From Prauserella marina (GTDB lineage: Bacteria; Actinomycetota; Actinomycetes; Mycobacteriales; Pseudonocardiaceae): a DNA stretch of 64,000 nucleotides. The notes beneath the pieces were generated by a model, which worked only from the letters and a program-made list of their open reading frames with translations, was not told where the DNA came from and ran no database searches. The stretch is from the NCBI RefSeq assembly GCF_002240355.1, contig NZ_CP016353.1, positions 496,001-560,000 of the forward strand. Reading direction: 5' to 3'. A program made the position numbers and the translations under genes. How positions within the stretch are numbered: position 1 is the first letter of the stretch; every line of letters begins with the position of its first letter. Shown one piece after another: positions 15,266 to 26,545 of the stretch.

Positions 15266-17736
15266 CGATCGCACCCGACAAGGCCACGACCGACCAGCCG
15301 GTTCCGGAAGGCCACGTCAAGCTGACCATCGACGGTGAGGAAGTCATCGCCCCCAAGGGCGAGCTGCTGATCCGCACGGCCGAACGGCTGGGGACCGTCG
15401 TTCCCCGGTTCTGCGACCACCCGCTGCTCGACCCGGCCGGAGCCTGTCGCCAGTGCCTCGTCGAGGTGGAGATGGGCGGAAGGCCGATGCCGAAGCCGCA
15501 GGCTTCGTGCACGATGACGGTCGCGGACGGCATGGTCGTCAAGACTCAGCTCACCTCGCCCGTCGCCGACAAGGCCCAGCAGGGTGTGATGGAGCTGCTG
15601 CTCATCAACCACCCGCTCGACTGCCCCATCTGCGACAAGGGCGGCGAGTGTCCACTACAGAACCAGGCGATGGCGCACGGAAGGCCGGAATCCCGTTTCA
15701 GGGACACCAAGCGCACCTTCCCGAAGCCGCTGCCGATCTCGACTCAGGTGTTGCTCGACCGCGAGCGCTGCGTGCTGTGCCAGCGCTGCACCCGATTCTC
15801 CGCGCAGATCGCGGGCGACCCGTTCATCGACCTGCTCGAACGCGGGGCACACCAGCAGATCGGTACGTCGGAGACGGCGGCGATCGAAAGCGCGTCGCAG
15901 ACGAGCGCGGGAACGCCGTTCCAGAGCTACTTCTCGGGCAACACGATCCAGATCTGCCCTGTCGGCGCGCTCACCAGCGCGCAGTACCGGTTCCGTTCGA
16001 GGCCCTTCGACCTCGTGTCGTCGCCGAGCGTGTGTGAGCACTGCTCTTCGGGCTGCGCCGAGCGCACCGACTTCCGGCGCGGCAAGGTCATGCGCAAGCT
16101 CGCGGGCGAGGACCCCGAGGTCAACGAGGAGTGGATCTGCGACAAGGGCCGCTTCGCGTTCCGGTACTCGACGGCGGCCGACCGGATCCGGACGCCGCTC
16201 GTGCGCAACGCCGAGACCGGTGAACTCGAAGAGGCTTCCTGGACCGAGGCGCTGCGGGTCGCGGCGGAGGGCCTTGCCAAGGCCAGGGACGCCGCCGGTG
16301 TCGGTGTGCTGACCGGTGGACGGTCGACGGTCGAGGACGCCTACGCCTACGCGAAGTTCGCGAGGCTGGCGCTGCGGACCAACGACATCGACGCGAGGGC
16401 ACGCGCGCATTCCGCTGAGGAGCTGGACTTCCTCGGCGCGAGGGTCGCCGGAACCTCGCCCGACAACGGCGTCACGTTCGCGGCGATCGAGCGGGCGCCG
16501 CTCGTGCTGTGTGTCGCGTTCGAACCTGAGGAGGAGGCCCCCGCGGTCTTCCTCAGGCTGCGCAAGGCGGCCCGCGACCACGGAGCCAAAGTCGTCCACA
16601 TCGGACAGTGGACCTCGCCTGCGGTCACCAAGACCTTCGGTGAACTGCTCGCGTGCGTTCCCGGTGGCGAGGCCACCGCCGTCGACGGCATCGCCTACCA
16701 CGCACCCGACCTCGACGAGCGGCTGCGTCAGGACGGCGCCGTGTTGCTCGTCGGTGAGCGGGCAGCCGAGGTGCCCGGACTCTTCTCGGCGCTGCACCGG
16801 TTGTCGGAACGCACCGGTGCCGCGCTGGCCTGGATCCCGCGCAGGGCAGGCGAAAGGGGAGCGGTCGAGGCAGGTGCCCTGCCGACGCTGTTGCCAGGCG
16901 GCCGTCCCGTCCTCGACGCGCAGGCCCGCGCCGAGGTCGAGCGACTGTGGGGCGTCGAAAAGGGTTCGCTGCCGTCGGCACCTGGCAGGGACACCACCGG
17001 CATCCTCGACGCGGTCGTCACTCGCGACCTCGACGGCCTGCTCGTCGGCGGTGTCGACCCCGACGATCTGCCCGACCCCGTACTGGCGAGGAAGGCGTTG
17101 CGGGCGGCGGAGTTCGTCGTCAGCCTCGAACTGCGGCCCAGCGTGGTCACCGAGCACGCCGACGTCGTGCTTCCCGTCGCGCCCGTCGACGAGAAGTCGG
17201 GTTCCTTCCTCAACTGGGAGGGCCGCTCCCGCGAGTTCACGGTGACCCTCGACGGAACCGGGGCGCTGCCCGACTGCCGAGTGCTCGACACGCTCGGCGT
17301 CGAGATGGACGTCGACCTGTTCACCCAGACCCCCGCCGCCGCGAGCGGGGACCTCCGCAAACTGCTCGGATATGGGGGAGCCGCGGCCGCGCCCGACGTC
17401 CCCGACGGGCATGCCCGCACTCCGGGGCGGGGCGAGGCGGTGCTGGCGACCTGGCGCAGGCTCATCGACGACGGTTCGCTGCTCGTGGACGAACCCGACC
17501 TCGCGGGAACGGCCCGCAAGGTCGTGGCGAAGGTGTCGAAGGAGACGGCGGCGACGGTCGGCGACCTGATCACCGTCTCCACCGGCCGAGGATCCATCAC
17601 GTTGCCCTGCGAGGTCGCCGACCTCCCCGAAGGGGTCGTGTGGTTGCCGGGCAACTCGGATGGCTCGAAGGTTCGCGCCACCCTCGGCGTCGGACACGGT
17701 GCCGTGGTGACGATCGCGGCCGGAGGTGCACAGTGA
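15262..17736 (+). CDS. nuoG: NADH-quinone oxidoreductase subunit G
   Basis: Large 75-kDa-type iron-sulfur subunit (824 residues). The N-terminal ferredoxin-like domain carries [2Fe-2S] ligands in [20 protein letters not shown]. Cys-rich segments [20 protein letters not shown] and [15 protein letters not shown] follow for two [4Fe-4S] clusters. A further four-Cys set ([20 protein letters not shown] with WICDKGRF) suggests the extra distal cluster N7 found in some bacteria. The C-terminal two-thirds is a molybdopterin-oxidoreductase-like fold without cofactor. Start overlaps nuoF as ATGA. A long open frame on the opposite strand is a codon-bias shadow. Confidence 0.96.
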   Translation: MTIAPDKATTDQPVPEGHVKLTIDGEEVIAPKGELLIRTAERLGTVVPRFCDHPLLDPAGACRQCLVEVEMGGRPMPKPQASCTMTVADGMVVKTQLTSPVADKAQQGVMELLLINHPLDCPICDKGGECPLQNQAMAHGRPESRFRDTKRTFPKPLPISTQVLLDRERCVLCQRCTRFSAQIAGDPFIDLLERGAHQQIGTSETAAIESASQTSAGTPFQSYFSGNTIQICPVGALTSAQYRFRSRPFDLVSSPSVCEHCSSGCAERTDFRRGKVMRKLAGEDPEVNEEWICDKGRFAFRYSTAADRIRTPLVRNAETGELEEASWTEALRVAAEGLAKARDAAGVGVLTGGRSTVEDAYAYAKFARLALRTNDIDARARAHSAEELDFLGARVAGTSPDNGVTFAAIERAPLVLCVAFEPEEEAPAVFLRLRKAARDHGAKVVHIGQWTSPAVTKTFGELLACVPGGEATAVDGIAYHAPDLDERLRQDGAVLLVGERAAEVPGLFSALHRLSERTGAALAWIPRRAGERGAVEAGALPTLLPGGRPVLDAQARAEVERLWGVEKGSLPSAPGRDTTGILDAVVTRDLDGLLVGGVDPDDLPDPVLARKALRAAEFVVSLELRPSVVTEHADVVLPVAPVDEKSGSFLNWEGRSREFTVTLDGTGALPDCRVLDTLGVEMDVDLFTQTPAAASGDLRKLLGYGGAAAAPDVPDGHARTPGRGEAVLATWRRLIDDGSLLVDEPDLAGTARKVVAKVSKETAATVGDLITVSTGRGSITLPCEVADLPEGVVWLPGNSDGSKVRATLGVGHGAVVTIAAGGAQ

Positions 17737-19067
17737 CACCGTTGCTCGCGCAGGTGCAGGAGCCCATGACGAGGGCGGAACTGCTCGCGGACGACCCGTT
17801 GTGGCTGATTCTGCTCAAGGCCGTCGTGCTGATGCTCATCGGTCCGATCATGACGGTCGTGCTGATCGTCGGAGAGCGCAAGACGGTCGGCAGGATGCAG
17901 AACCGGCCGGGACCGAACAGGGTCGGGCCGAAGGGGTCGTTGCAAGCCGTCGCCGACGCGATCAAGCTTCCGTTCAAGGAACAGATCATCCCGGACACGG
18001 CCGATCGCAAGGTGTACTTCCTGGCACCGATCATCGCCGTCGTCCCAGCGCTCATCGGGCTCGCGGCGATCCCGTTCGGACCTGAGGTGACGATCTTCGG
18101 GGAACGCACCGTTTTGCAGCTCGTCGAGTTGCCGGTCGGCGTCCTGCTGATCCTCGCCGGTGCCTCCATCGGCGTTTACGGCATCGTGCTCGCGGGCTGG
18201 GCTTCCGGCTCGCCCTACCCGCTGCTCGGCGGTATGCGCTCCGCCGCGCAGGTGATCTCCTACGAGATCGCGATGGGACTTTCGATCGTCGGTGTCGTGC
18301 TCTACTCGGGCACGCTCGCGACGGGAGGGATCGTCGACGCGCAGGCGAGCGGCTGGTACTTCTACCTGCTGTTGCCGAGCTTCGTCATCTACCTGATCTC
18401 GATGGTCGGCGAGACGAACAGGGCGCCGTTCGACCTTCCCGAGGCCGAATCGGAACTGGTCGGCGGTTTCCACACCGAGTACAGCTCAATGAAGTTCGCG
18501 ATGTTCTTCCTCGCCGAGTACACCAACATGGTGATCGTCTCGGCGTTCGCGACGACACTGTTCCTCGGCGGCTACCTGTTCCCGTTCGTCGGGGTCGACC
18601 ACGCGCTCAACCAGGGCTGGCTGCCGGTTCTGTGGTTCTTCATCAAGATGGGCGGCCTGCTGTTCCTCTTCATCTGGCTGAGGGGCACGCTGCCGCGATT
18701 CCGCTACGACCAGTTCATGAAGCTCGGCTGGAAGGTGCTCGTTCCGGCCAACCTCGTCTGGCTGGTGCTCATCGCGGCCATCAGGGCAATCCGCAACGAG
18801 GGCAACGTCTCCACCGGTCAGATACTGATCATCGGCGGCATCGTCATCGTGGTCATCGTGTTGCTTACCCTGCTGCTGCCCGAAAAACGGATACCCGACG
18901 ACGATTCGGTGCCGATCACCGGCGGAGGCTATCCGGTACCGCCGCTCGATCTGAAGGTTCCCGATACGACACCGCGCAGGAAGGCACTGAAAGCCAAAGC
19001 CAAGGCGGAGAAGAAGGAACCGGCCGCGGTCGCTGCCACGAAGGAGGGTTCCGATGGGGATATTTGA
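17733..19067 (+). CDS. nuoH: NADH-quinone oxidoreductase subunit H
   Basis: Membrane subunit at the quinone site linking both arms, with about eight transmembrane helices. Conserved loops include [40 protein letters not shown] and [20 protein letters not shown]. The GTG at 17733 is chosen because it overlaps the nuoG stop as GTGA and has GGAGG 7 bases upstream. The frame stays open far upstream through nuoG but that part is a shadow. The protein has 444 residues, with a charged Lys/Ala-rich C-terminal tail of about 60 residues. Confidence 0.96.
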   Translation: MTPLLAQVQEPMTRAELLADDPLWLILLKAVVLMLIGPIMTVVLIVGERKTVGRMQNRPGPNRVGPKGSLQAVADAIKLPFKEQIIPDTADRKVYFLAPIIAVVPALIGLAAIPFGPEVTIFGERTVLQLVELPVGVLLILAGASIGVYGIVLAGWASGSPYPLLGGMRSAAQVISYEIAMGLSIVGVVLYSGTLATGGIVDAQASGWYFYLLLPSFVIYLISMVGETNRAPFDLPEAESELVGGFHTEYSSMKFAMFFLAEYTNMVIVSAFATTLFLGGYLFPFVGVDHALNQGWLPVLWFFIKMGGLLFLFIWLRGTLPRFRYDQFMKLGWKVLVPANLVWLVLIAAIRAIRNEGNVSTGQILIIGGIVIVVIVLLTLLLPEKRIPDDDSVPITGGGYPVPPLDLKVPDTTPRRKALKAKAKAEKKEPAAVAATKEGSDGDI

Positions 19068-19620
19068 TCCCATCAAGGGCTTCGGCGTCACCTTCTCGAT
19101 GATGTTCAAGAAGGTCATCACCGAGGAGTATCCGGAGATCGGCGCGCCTGCCGCGCCCCGATACCACGGGCGTCACCAGCTCAACCGGCATCCCGACGGG
19201 CTGGAGAAGTGTGTCGGCTGCGAGCTGTGCGCATGGGCCTGTCCTGCCGACGCGATCTTCGTCGAGGGTGGCGACAACACCGAGGAAGCCCGGTACTCGC
19301 CAGGCGAGCGCTACGGCATGGACTACCAGATCAACTACCTGCGCTGCATCGGTTGCGGGTTGTGCGTCGAGGCCTGCCCGACCCGGTCGCTGACGATGAT
19401 CAACTTCTACGAACTCGCCAACGACAACCGGCAGGACCTCATCTACACCAAGGAGGACCTGCTCGCGCCGCTGCTGCCGGGGATGGAGCAACCACCCCAC
19501 CCCATGCGGCTCGGCAAGGACGAGCAGGACTACTACGTCAACGGCCCGGAACTGGCTCGCGACCGCGGTGTCCCTTCCGGTGAAACCGTCGAGACGAGTG
19601 AAGAGAAGGCAATGCAATGA
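19054..19620 (+). CDS. nuoI: NADH-quinone oxidoreductase subunit I
   Basis: Ferredoxin-like subunit with two [4Fe-4S] clusters (N6a, N6b), passing electrons to NuoB. Both ligand sets are clear: [17 protein letters not shown] and [18 protein letters not shown]. 188 residues; overlaps the end of nuoH by 14 bases and its stop overlaps nuoJ as ATGA. Confidence 0.97.
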   Translation: MGIFDPIKGFGVTFSMMFKKVITEEYPEIGAPAAPRYHGRHQLNRHPDGLEKCVGCELCAWACPADAIFVEGGDNTEEARYSPGERYGMDYQINYLRCIGCGLCVEACPTRSLTMINFYELANDNRQDLIYTKEDLLAPLLPGMEQPPHPMRLGKDEQDYYVNGPELARDRGVPSGETVETSEEKAMQ

Positions 19621-20465
19621 TCGCGCCACTCCTTGCTCAGGCGACCGAGCAGGCGACCGTCTCGACGGGGGAGGCCGTCGCGTTCTGGGTGCTCGCACCC
19701 ATCGCGGTGGCCGGTGCGCTCGGCATGATCTTCGCCCGCAACGCCGTGCACTCCGCGTTGTGGCTCGTGTTGACCATGCTCTCGCTCGGCATGCTCTACC
19801 TGATCCAGCGCGCGCCGTTCCTCGGTTTCACCCAGATCATCGTCTACACCGGCGCGATCATGATGCTGTTCCTGTTCGTGCTGATGATGGTGGGCCGAGA
19901 ATCCTCCGACTCCGTCGTCGAAGTGCTCAGGGGACAACGGCTGGCCGCCGCGATACTCGGGGTCGGCGTCGCCGGTGTGCTCGCCGGCGCGCTCACCAGG
20001 TCGATGGCCAACGTCACGCCCGCGCCGCCATTGGACTCGTGGGCTCCGGACGGCGGCGGCGCGGGTGGCCTCGGCAGGCTGATCTTCACCGACTACCTCT
20101 TTCCCTTCGAACTGACCTCGGCGCTGCTGATCGTCGCGGCGATGGGTGCCATGGTGCTGGCGTTCACCGACCGGCACTCCAAGGCGGGCAAGCGCGGTCA
20201 GCGCGAACTCGTCGTCGCCAGGTTCAGGGGCGAGTACGAGCGCCCTTCGCCGAAGCCGGGACCCGGTGTCTACGCCACGACCAACTCGGTGGCCGCGCCC
20301 GCGCTGCTGCCCGACGGTTCGGTCGCCCCGGAGTCGCTGTCCGAGATCATCGAATCGACTCCCGCCGCACGGTTGACCGCCGACCGCGAGCAGGTCGCCG
20401 ACGACACGGCAAAACCGGACGCGCACGCGCTGACCGGCCGTGAAGAGAAGGGGGAGGGCGAGTGA
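19617..20465 (+). CDS. nuoJ: NADH-quinone oxidoreductase subunit J
   Basis: Five-helix membrane subunit of complex I. The N-terminal region has conserved [20 protein letters not shown] and [20 protein letters not shown], which contains the pi-bulge helix typical of NuoJ. At 282 residues it is longer than most NuoJ proteins because of a hydrophilic C-terminal extension of about 90 residues (Pro/Ala/Glu-rich), a feature also seen in other actinobacteria. ATGA overlap with nuoI. Confidence 0.95.
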   Translation: MIAPLLAQATEQATVSTGEAVAFWVLAPIAVAGALGMIFARNAVHSALWLVLTMLSLGMLYLIQRAPFLGFTQIIVYTGAIMMLFLFVLMMVGRESSDSVVEVLRGQRLAAAILGVGVAGVLAGALTRSMANVTPAPPLDSWAPDGGGAGGLGRLIFTDYLFPFELTSALLIVAAMGAMVLAFTDRHSKAGKRGQRELVVARFRGEYERPSPKPGPGVYATTNSVAAPALLPDGSVAPESLSEIIESTPAARLTADREQVADDTAKPDAHALTGREEKGEGE

Positions 20466-20761
20466 CCCCCACCTATTACCTGCTGCTTTCCGCGCTGCTG
20501 TTCACCATCGGCGCGGTCGGGGTCCTCGTGCGCCGCAACGCCATCGTGGTGTTCATGTGCATCGAGTTGATGCTGAACGCGGTGAACCTGTCGCTTGTCA
20601 CCTTCGCGCGCATCAACGGCTCGATCGAGGGCCAGGTCATGGCGTTCTTCGTGATGGTCGTCGCCGCCGCGGAGGTCGTCGTAGGGCTCGCGATCATCAT
20701 GGCCATCTTCCGCACCCGGCGTTCGGCCTCGGTCGACGACACCAACCTGCTGAAGTACTAG
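20462..20761 (+). CDS. nuoK: NADH-quinone oxidoreductase subunit K
   Basis: Small three-helix antiporter-like subunit (99 residues, the usual size). The buried glutamates expected for proton movement are in [14 protein letters not shown] and [13 protein letters not shown]. The GTG start overlaps the nuoJ stop as GTGA. Confidence 0.97.
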   Translation: MTPTYYLLLSALLFTIGAVGVLVRRNAIVVFMCIELMLNAVNLSLVTFARINGSIEGQVMAFFVMVVAAAEVVVGLAIIMAIFRTRRSASVDDTNLLKY

Positions 20762-20774
20762 GGGACCAACCTTG

Positions 20775-22670
20775 ATGGCATCATCGTGGCTGCTGGTCGC
20801 GTTTCCCGCGCTCGGTGCGCTCATCCTGCTTGTCGGTGGTAACCGGACCAACGCTTGGGGGCACCTGCTCGGCTGTGCGACGGTCATCGCGTCCTTCGTG
20901 TACGGCCTTGCCCTGTTCTTCGGCAACTCGTTCGAACAGGCCACCGACACCACCGTTTACTCGTGGATTCCGGTCGAGGCGTTGCAGGTGGACTTCGGCC
21001 TGCGCGTCGACGCACTCTCGGTGATCTTCGTTCTGCTGATCACGGGTGTCGGTTCGCTGATCCACATCTATTCGATCGGCTACATGTCCGACGACGCCGA
21101 CAGGCGAAGGTTCTTCGGTTACCTGAACCTGTTCGTCGCCTCGATGCTGGTGCTCGTACTCGGCAACAGCTTCGTGATGCTGTACCTCGGCTGGGAAGGC
21201 GTCGGTCTCGCCTCCTACCTGCTCATCGGCTGGTACACGAACCGTCCTTCCGCGGCTACGGCCGCGAAGAAGGCGTTCCTGATGAACAGGGTCGGCGACG
21301 TCGGGCTCGCGCTCGCGATCTTCCTGATGTTCAAGTACATCGGAAGCACCGGCTACGCCGAGGTGTTCGCCGGTATCGGCGACCTCTCGCCCGGTGTCAT
21401 CACCGCGATCGCGTTGCTGCTACTGCTCGGCGCCTGCGGCAAGTCCGGCCAGTTCCCGTTGCAGTCGTGGTTGCCGGACGCGATGGAGGGCCCGACCCCG
21501 GTCTCGGCCCTCATCCACGCCGCGACGATGGTCACCGCCGGTGTGTACCTCATCGCGAGGGCGGCGCCGATCTACAACCTCACCGAGGACGGCAGGCTCG
21601 TCGTCACCATCGTCGGCGCGTTCACGTTGCTGCTGGGCGCGATCATCGGTTGTGCATACGACGACATCAAGAAAGTGCTCGCGTACTCGACCGTCAGTCA
21701 GATCGGCTACATGATGCTCGCCGTCGGGCTCGGGCCGCTCGGCTACGCGCTCGCCATCGCGCACCTGCTGACCCACGGCTTCTTCAAGGCGGGGCTGTTC
21801 CTCGGGGCGGGCTCGGTCATGCACGCCATGAACGACGAAGTCGACATGCGCAAGTTCGGTGGCCTCTACAAGAAGATGCCGATCACGTTCGCGACGTTCG
21901 GGCTCGGCTACCTCGCCATCATCGGCTTCCCCTTCCTCTCCGGGTTCTTCACCAAGGACGCCATCATCGAGGCGGCTTTCGGTCAGGAAGGCTGGCGTGG
22001 CTGGGTGTTCGGCGGTGCGGCCTTGCTCGCGGCCGGGATCACCGGCTTCTACATGACGAGGCTGATGTTGCTGACCTTCTTCGGCAAGGAACGCTGGAAG
22101 GAAATAAAGTCGGCCGACGGCAGGGAATTCCACCCTCACGAATCACCACCGGTGATGACCGCGCCGATGGTCGTACTCGCGATCGGCTCGGTCGCGGCAG
22201 GTGCCTTCCTGATCATGGGCGACCGGCTCGCGAACTTCCTCACCCCTTCGGTCGGCGAACTGATGGAGTCCGAGCACGGCGTGCTGCCACACGCGTTGAT
22301 CCCGTGGCTGACCGTCGCGATCTCCGCGCTCGGTGTTCTGCTCGCCTGGACGTTGTTCGGCAGGAGGGACACTCCCGTCGAGCGGCCGGAGAACGTCGCG
22401 TGGCCGGTCAGGGCCGCCCGTAAGGACCTCTACGGCAACGCGCTGAACGAGGCCCTCGTGGCGACACCGGGCCTGTGGCTCACGCGGTTCGCCGTTTTCG
22501 TCGACAACAAGGGCGTCGACGGCGCGGTCAACGGAATCGCGGCGACCCTCGGCGGCGGATCGGGCAGGCTGCGGAGAATGCAGACCGGGTTCGTCCGCTC
22601 CTACGCCCTCTCGATGCTCGGCGGATCGTTCCTGATCGTCGCCGCACTGCTATTGGTGAGGTTCTCATGA
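20775..22670 (+). CDS. nuoL: NADH-quinone oxidoreductase subunit L
   Basis: Distal proton-pumping, Mrp-antiporter-like subunit with about 15-16 helices and the lateral C-terminal helix. Conserved features are [37 protein letters not shown] and [15 protein letters not shown]. The ATG at 20775 is preferred over the TTG one codon earlier; an AGGGGA lies upstream. 631 residues. Its stop overlaps nuoM as ATGA. Confidence 0.97.
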   Translation: MASSWLLVAFPALGALILLVGGNRTNAWGHLLGCATVIASFVYGLALFFGNSFEQATDTTVYSWIPVEALQVDFGLRVDALSVIFVLLITGVGSLIHIYSIGYMSDDADRRRFFGYLNLFVASMLVLVLGNSFVMLYLGWEGVGLASYLLIGWYTNRPSAATAAKKAFLMNRVGDVGLALAIFLMFKYIGSTGYAEVFAGIGDLSPGVITAIALLLLLGACGKSGQFPLQSWLPDAMEGPTPVSALIHAATMVTAGVYLIARAAPIYNLTEDGRLVVTIVGAFTLLLGAIIGCAYDDIKKVLAYSTVSQIGYMMLAVGLGPLGYALAIAHLLTHGFFKAGLFLGAGSVMHAMNDEVDMRKFGGLYKKMPITFATFGLGYLAIIGFPFLSGFFTKDAIIEAAFGQEGWRGWVFGGAALLAAGITGFYMTRLMLLTFFGKERWKEIKSADGREFHPHESPPVMTAPMVVLAIGSVAAGAFLIMGDRLANFLTPSVGELMESEHGVLPHALIPWLTVAISALGVLLAWTLFGRRDTPVERPENVAWPVRAARKDLYGNALNEALVATPGLWLTRFAVFVDNKGVDGAVNGIAATLGGGSGRLRRMQTGFVRSYALSMLGGSFLIVAALLLVRFS

Positions 22671-24259
22671 CCTGGCTGCTCGTACTCATCCTGCTGCCGC
22701 TCGCGGGCGCGCTCGTCCTCACCGGACTCCGGGCGAACGACCGGCTCGCCACGATCACCGCGCTCGCGGTGACGATCGTGGAACTGCTGCTGGTCATTCC
22801 ACTGTGGATGAGCTACGACCCCGGCGGCGAGCGACTGCAACAGGTGTCCTCGATGGACTGGATCCCCGCTTTCGGGGTTCACATCTCCTTCGGGACGGAC
22901 GGCATCTCGCTGATCATGATCGCGATGATCGCCCTGCTGGTGCCGATCGTCATCGGTGGACTGTCCTCGACGGACAAACTGCCGGAGGGACGCAGCGCGG
23001 CCGGTTTCCTTTCGCTGATCCTCGTACAGCAGTCGCTGACGATCGCGGTGTTCGCCGCGACCGACGTCTTTCTGTTCTACGTGCTGTTCGAGATCATGCT
23101 CATCCCGATGTACTTCCTCATCGGCAGCTACGGCGGCGCGAACAGGCAGTACGCCGCGGTGAAGTTCTTCCTGTACTCGTTCCTCGGCGGCCTCATCATG
23201 CTGGCCTCGGCGATCGGTGCCTACTCGCTCGCGGCCGACCAGCTCGGCGAAGGCACGTTCGACTGGGAAACCCTCGTCCAGGTCGTCAGTGACGCCCCGG
23301 CGAGCACACAGATCTGGCTGTTCCTCGGTTTCTTCCTCGCCTTCGCGATCAAGGCACCGCTCGTTCCGTTCCACACCTGGCTTCCCGACGCGGCAGGCCA
23401 GGCGCCGATCGGAGTCACGGTCCTGCTCGTGGGCGTACTCGACAAGGTCGGAACGTTCGGGTTCCTCCGCTACTGCCTCCCGATGTTCCCCGAGGCAAGC
23501 GAACGGCTCGCGCCGCTCGTGCTCGTGCTCGCCGTGGCAGGCATCATCTACGGGTCGATGCTCGCGGCAGGCCAGCAGGACATGAAGCGGTTCGTCGCCT
23601 ACGTCTCGCTCGCGCACTTCGGGTTTATCGCGCTCGGGATCTTCGCCTTCACGCCGCAGGCTCTCGTCGGCTCCGCCACTTACATGCTCAACCACAGCCT
23701 CGCGACGGGCATGCTGATCATCGTCGTCGGGTTGATCGCGACAAGGGGCGGATCGACCCGCATCTCCGATTACGGGGGAATGGCCAAGCTGACCCCCGTG
23801 CTCAGCGGAATGCTTTTGCTCGCCGGTCTGTCCACTTTGTCTCTGCCGGGCACCAACTCGTTCATCAGCGAGTTCCTTGTCCTCATTGGCTCTTTCGAGA
23901 CACGGCCGGTCTACGCGATCATCGCCACCGTCGGCATGGTGCTCGCGGCCGCCTACGTGCTGTGGCTCTTCCAGCGCATCATGACCGGCCCGGTGCGCGG
24001 TGACGCGCTCGTCGGCGTCGGCACCACCCCGCAGCCGAGCCCGGACCCCGGGCCAGGCCAGGGCGGAGGAACGGCGACCGCGGTGGCACCGAGCACCGTC
24101 GGCGAGAAGAAGGTCATCAAGGATCTCTCGGTCAAGGAGATCGCGGTGCTCGCCCCGTTGGTGGTGCTGATCGTCGGGCTCGGCTTCTACCCGAAACCGG
24201 TGCTTGACACGGTCACGCCGTCGGTGGAAGCGACACTTTCAGCGGTGCAGGAAAGGTAA
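22667..24259 (+). CDS. nuoM: NADH-quinone oxidoreductase subunit M
   Basis: Second antiporter-like pumping subunit, about 14 helices. Conserved blocks include [20 protein letters not shown] (with the key Glu), [20 protein letters not shown] and a loop [20 protein letters not shown]. The ATG at 22667 overlaps the nuoL stop; the frame remains open upstream within nuoL but that is not coding. A Pro/Gly-rich cytoplasmic loop near residues 445-475 is an actinobacterial-style insertion. 530 residues. Confidence 0.97.
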   Translation: MTWLLVLILLPLAGALVLTGLRANDRLATITALAVTIVELLLVIPLWMSYDPGGERLQQVSSMDWIPAFGVHISFGTDGISLIMIAMIALLVPIVIGGLSSTDKLPEGRSAAGFLSLILVQQSLTIAVFAATDVFLFYVLFEIMLIPMYFLIGSYGGANRQYAAVKFFLYSFLGGLIMLASAIGAYSLAADQLGEGTFDWETLVQVVSDAPASTQIWLFLGFFLAFAIKAPLVPFHTWLPDAAGQAPIGVTVLLVGVLDKVGTFGFLRYCLPMFPEASERLAPLVLVLAVAGIIYGSMLAAGQQDMKRFVAYVSLAHFGFIALGIFAFTPQALVGSATYMLNHSLATGMLIIVVGLIATRGGSTRISDYGGMAKLTPVLSGMLLLAGLSTLSLPGTNSFISEFLVLIGSFETRPVYAIIATVGMVLAAAYVLWLFQRIMTGPVRGDALVGVGTTPQPSPDPGPGQGGGTATAVAPSTVGEKKVIKDLSVKEIAVLAPLVVLIVGLGFYPKPVLDTVTPSVEATLSAVQER

Positions 24260-24267
24260 CGCCAGCC

Positions 24268-25842
24268 GTGTTGAACGTTTTTCTCGCACAGCAGCAAGAG
24301 GCCATCGACGCACCGGGGATCGACTGGGCGGCGATCCTGCCCCTGCTGATCATCTTCGGTGCGGCCTGTATCGGAGTCCTCTTCGAGGCGTTCCTGCCAC
24401 GGCACATGCGGTGGTCGAGTCAGGTCGTACTCGGTCTGCTCGCCCTGGTGTCGGCTGGTGTCGCGCTCGGCGCGTACGCGAGTGGTTCGCCTGAACGCGG
24501 GGTGACCACGTTCAGCGGCACGCTCTCCGTCGACCGGCCCGCGCTGTTCCTGTGGGGCACGCTGCTCGCACTGTCGGTCGCGGCGTTGCTGCTCATCGCC
24601 GACCGTTCCGTCGAACCGGGCGGCGCTTTCGTCGCGCAGGCAGGTATCGCTCCCGGCACCGTGCAGGACAGGGCACAGGTCGGTTCGACGGGAATGCAGA
24701 CCGAGGTTTTCCCGCTGGCGCTGTTCGCGCTCGGCGGCATGATGACCTTCACGGCGGCCAACGACCTGCTCACCATGTTCATCGCGCTGGAGGTACTCAG
24801 CCTTCCGCTGTACCTGATGTGTGGCCTCGCGAGGCGGCGCAGGCTGATCTCGCAGGAAGCCGCGGTCAAGTACTTCCTGCTCGGTGCTTTCGCGAGCGCC
24901 TTCTTCCTCTACGGCCTCGCGTTGCTGTACGGCTACGCGGGTTCGGTCAAGCTCGCCGACATCGCCAACGCGACCGCGGGTACCGACCGTTCCGACACAC
25001 TGCTGTTCGCCGGAATGGGCCTGCTCATGGTCGGCCTTCTCTTCAAGGGCTCCGTCGGGCCGTTCCACACCTGGACGCCGGACGTCTACCAGGGCGCGCC
25101 GACGCCGGTCACCGCGTTCATGGCCGCCTGCACCAAGGTCGCGGCCTTCGGCGGCATTCTGCGCGTGCTCTTCGTCGGTTTCGAGTCGACGAACTGGGAA
25201 TGGCGCGGCGTGCTGTGGGCGGTGGCGATCGTCTCGATGGCCATCGGTGCCGTCATCGGCCTCACCCAGACCGACCTCAAGCGCATGATCGCCTACTCGT
25301 CGATCGCGCACGCGGGATTCCTGCTCATCGGCACTATGGCGATCACGGACGACGGGCTTTCCGGCACGCTGTTCTACCTGCTCGCCTACGGTTTCACCAC
25401 GCTCGCCGCGTTCGGCGTGATCTCGCTGGTGCGCGACTCCTCCGGTGAGGCGACGCATCTTTCGGCGTGGGCGGGGCTCGCGAAACGTTCACCGTTGCTG
25501 GCGGCCGTCTTCACGTTCCTGTTGCTCGCGCTCGCCGGTATCCCGTTGACGAGCGGGTTCGTCGGCAAGTTCGTGGTGTTCTCGGCGGCGCTGTCGGACG
25601 GGATGGCACCGCTCGTGGTCATCGCGCTCGTGTTCAGCGCGATCGCGGCGTTCTTCTATCTCAGGGTCGTCGTGTTGATGTACTTCTCGGAGCCCGCGCA
25701 GGACGGCCCCTCCGTGACCGTGCCGGGAGCGTTCACCACGGCCGCGATCGCGCTCGGCGTCGTGGTGACCTTGCTGCTCGGTGTCGCGCCCACGTTCGCG
25801 CTCGACTGGGCTGGTGCGGGCGGCTTCGCGATCGGATTCTGA
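24268..25842 (+). CDS. nuoN: NADH-quinone oxidoreductase subunit N
   Basis: Third antiporter-like subunit, proximal to NuoK/J, about 14 helices. Characteristic sequences: FIALEVLSLPLYLMCGLARR, then VGPFHTWTPDVYQGAPTPVT and LKRMIAYSSIAHAGFLLIG. GTG start 8 bases after nuoM; 524 residues. It is the last nuo gene and converges on espG with only 8 bases between the stop codons; no hairpin terminator is visible there. Confidence 0.97.
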   Translation: MLNVFLAQQQEAIDAPGIDWAAILPLLIIFGAACIGVLFEAFLPRHMRWSSQVVLGLLALVSAGVALGAYASGSPERGVTTFSGTLSVDRPALFLWGTLLALSVAALLLIADRSVEPGGAFVAQAGIAPGTVQDRAQVGSTGMQTEVFPLALFALGGMMTFTAANDLLTMFIALEVLSLPLYLMCGLARRRRLISQEAAVKYFLLGAFASAFFLYGLALLYGYAGSVKLADIANATAGTDRSDTLLFAGMGLLMVGLLFKGSVGPFHTWTPDVYQGAPTPVTAFMAACTKVAAFGGILRVLFVGFESTNWEWRGVLWAVAIVSMAIGAVIGLTQTDLKRMIAYSSIAHAGFLLIGTMAITDDGLSGTLFYLLAYGFTTLAAFGVISLVRDSSGEATHLSAWAGLAKRSPLLAAVFTFLLLALAGIPLTSGFVGKFVVFSAALSDGMAPLVVIALVFSAIAAFFYLRVVVLMYFSEPAQDGPSVTVPGAFTTAAIALGVVVTLLLGVAPTFALDWAGAGGFAIGF

Positions 25843-25850
25843 GTTCTTGG

Positions 25851-26537
25851 TTAGTCCAGAGTGGACCGGGCAGCGGCGAGCCTCGATGCCAGCCGCCCCG
25901 GTTCGCCTGGGAACACCGTGAGGTAGTCGCTGGTGTCGCGTTCGATGCCGACCCTGCCGTACTCGGTGTCGAGGTAGCTCACCGGCCGCTCGGTTCGTCC
26001 GCGACTGCCGTTCTTCGCGCGCCTCGCGGTGTACAGGTGCCCCATGCCGAATTGGGGCGCTGCCAGTATTTTCGCGAGCCACCGTGCTTCGATGCGGTAT
26101 CCCGGGTAGTCGTAGGCGGCGACGGAGAACGGGGTGAACTCGGCTGGCTCGATCGCGGGAAGGTGGCTGACGAGCGCGGCGGGCAGGTCCTCGTCGGCGA
26201 CGACGTCGAGCCGGACCCGTTCCGCGTGATGCAGAGCTACGATCGCGGTGCTGGCCTGAACGGCAACGAGCACGCCGTACTGCTGTTCGTGAGTGCGAAG
26301 GTAGGCGTAGTACTCGGTGTACGGGCGATCGATGATGCGCAGTACCTGCTCGAAATCGGGGTCGAGGGCGGTACCGTCGGCGAGTCCGAGTCCGCTGAGT
26401 TCGCTCAGTGTTTCCCGCTTCAGCCGGTCGTCGGCAGCGGGCGGGATGTAGCGGTTGCCGCCCGCGAAGATCAGGTGCGGTTCACCGCATCCTGCCCACC
26501 TCATCGCGGTGAGCAAACTGTGAAGTGACAACTCCAC
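25851..26537 (-). CDS. EspG-family ESX secretion-associated protein
   Basis: Predicted cytosolic chaperone for PE/PPE-type substrates of type VII secretion. From the GTG at 26537 (VELSLHSLLTAMRWAGCGEP) the protein is 228 residues and shows the EspG pattern: an opening helix, a central beta-sheet part (YGVLVAVQASTAIVALHHAE), an acidic loop and a C-terminal domain ending TVFPGEPGRLASRLAAARS. AAGGAAAG lies 12 bases upstream. The longer open frame to 26936 overlaps the neighbouring PPE-like gene and encodes Arg-rich nonsense, so it is rejected as a start. The family call rests on recognition of the overall pattern and on the PPE-like neighbour, not on a catalytic motif. Confidence 0.75.
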   Translation of the reverse strand: MELSLHSLLTAMRWAGCGEPHLIFAGGNRYIPPAADDRLKRETLSELSGLGLADGTALDPDFEQVLRIIDRPYTEYYAYLRTHEQQYGVLVAVQASTAIVALHHAERVRLDVVADEDLPAALVSHLPAIEPAEFTPFSVAAYDYPGYRIEARWLAKILAAPQFGMGHLYTARRAKNGSRGRTERPVSYLDTEYGRVGIERDTSDYLTVFPGEPGRLASRLAAARSTLD

Positions 26538-26545
26538 GGGGAAGG

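Noticed and set aside
15655-17739. 694-codon minus-strand frame opposite nuoG
   Set aside because: Typical high-GC antisense shadow; nuoG has all expected motifs on the plus strand.
25843-25850. Terminator between nuoN and the EspG gene
   Set aside because: Only 8 bases separate the stop codons and no hairpin is visible there.
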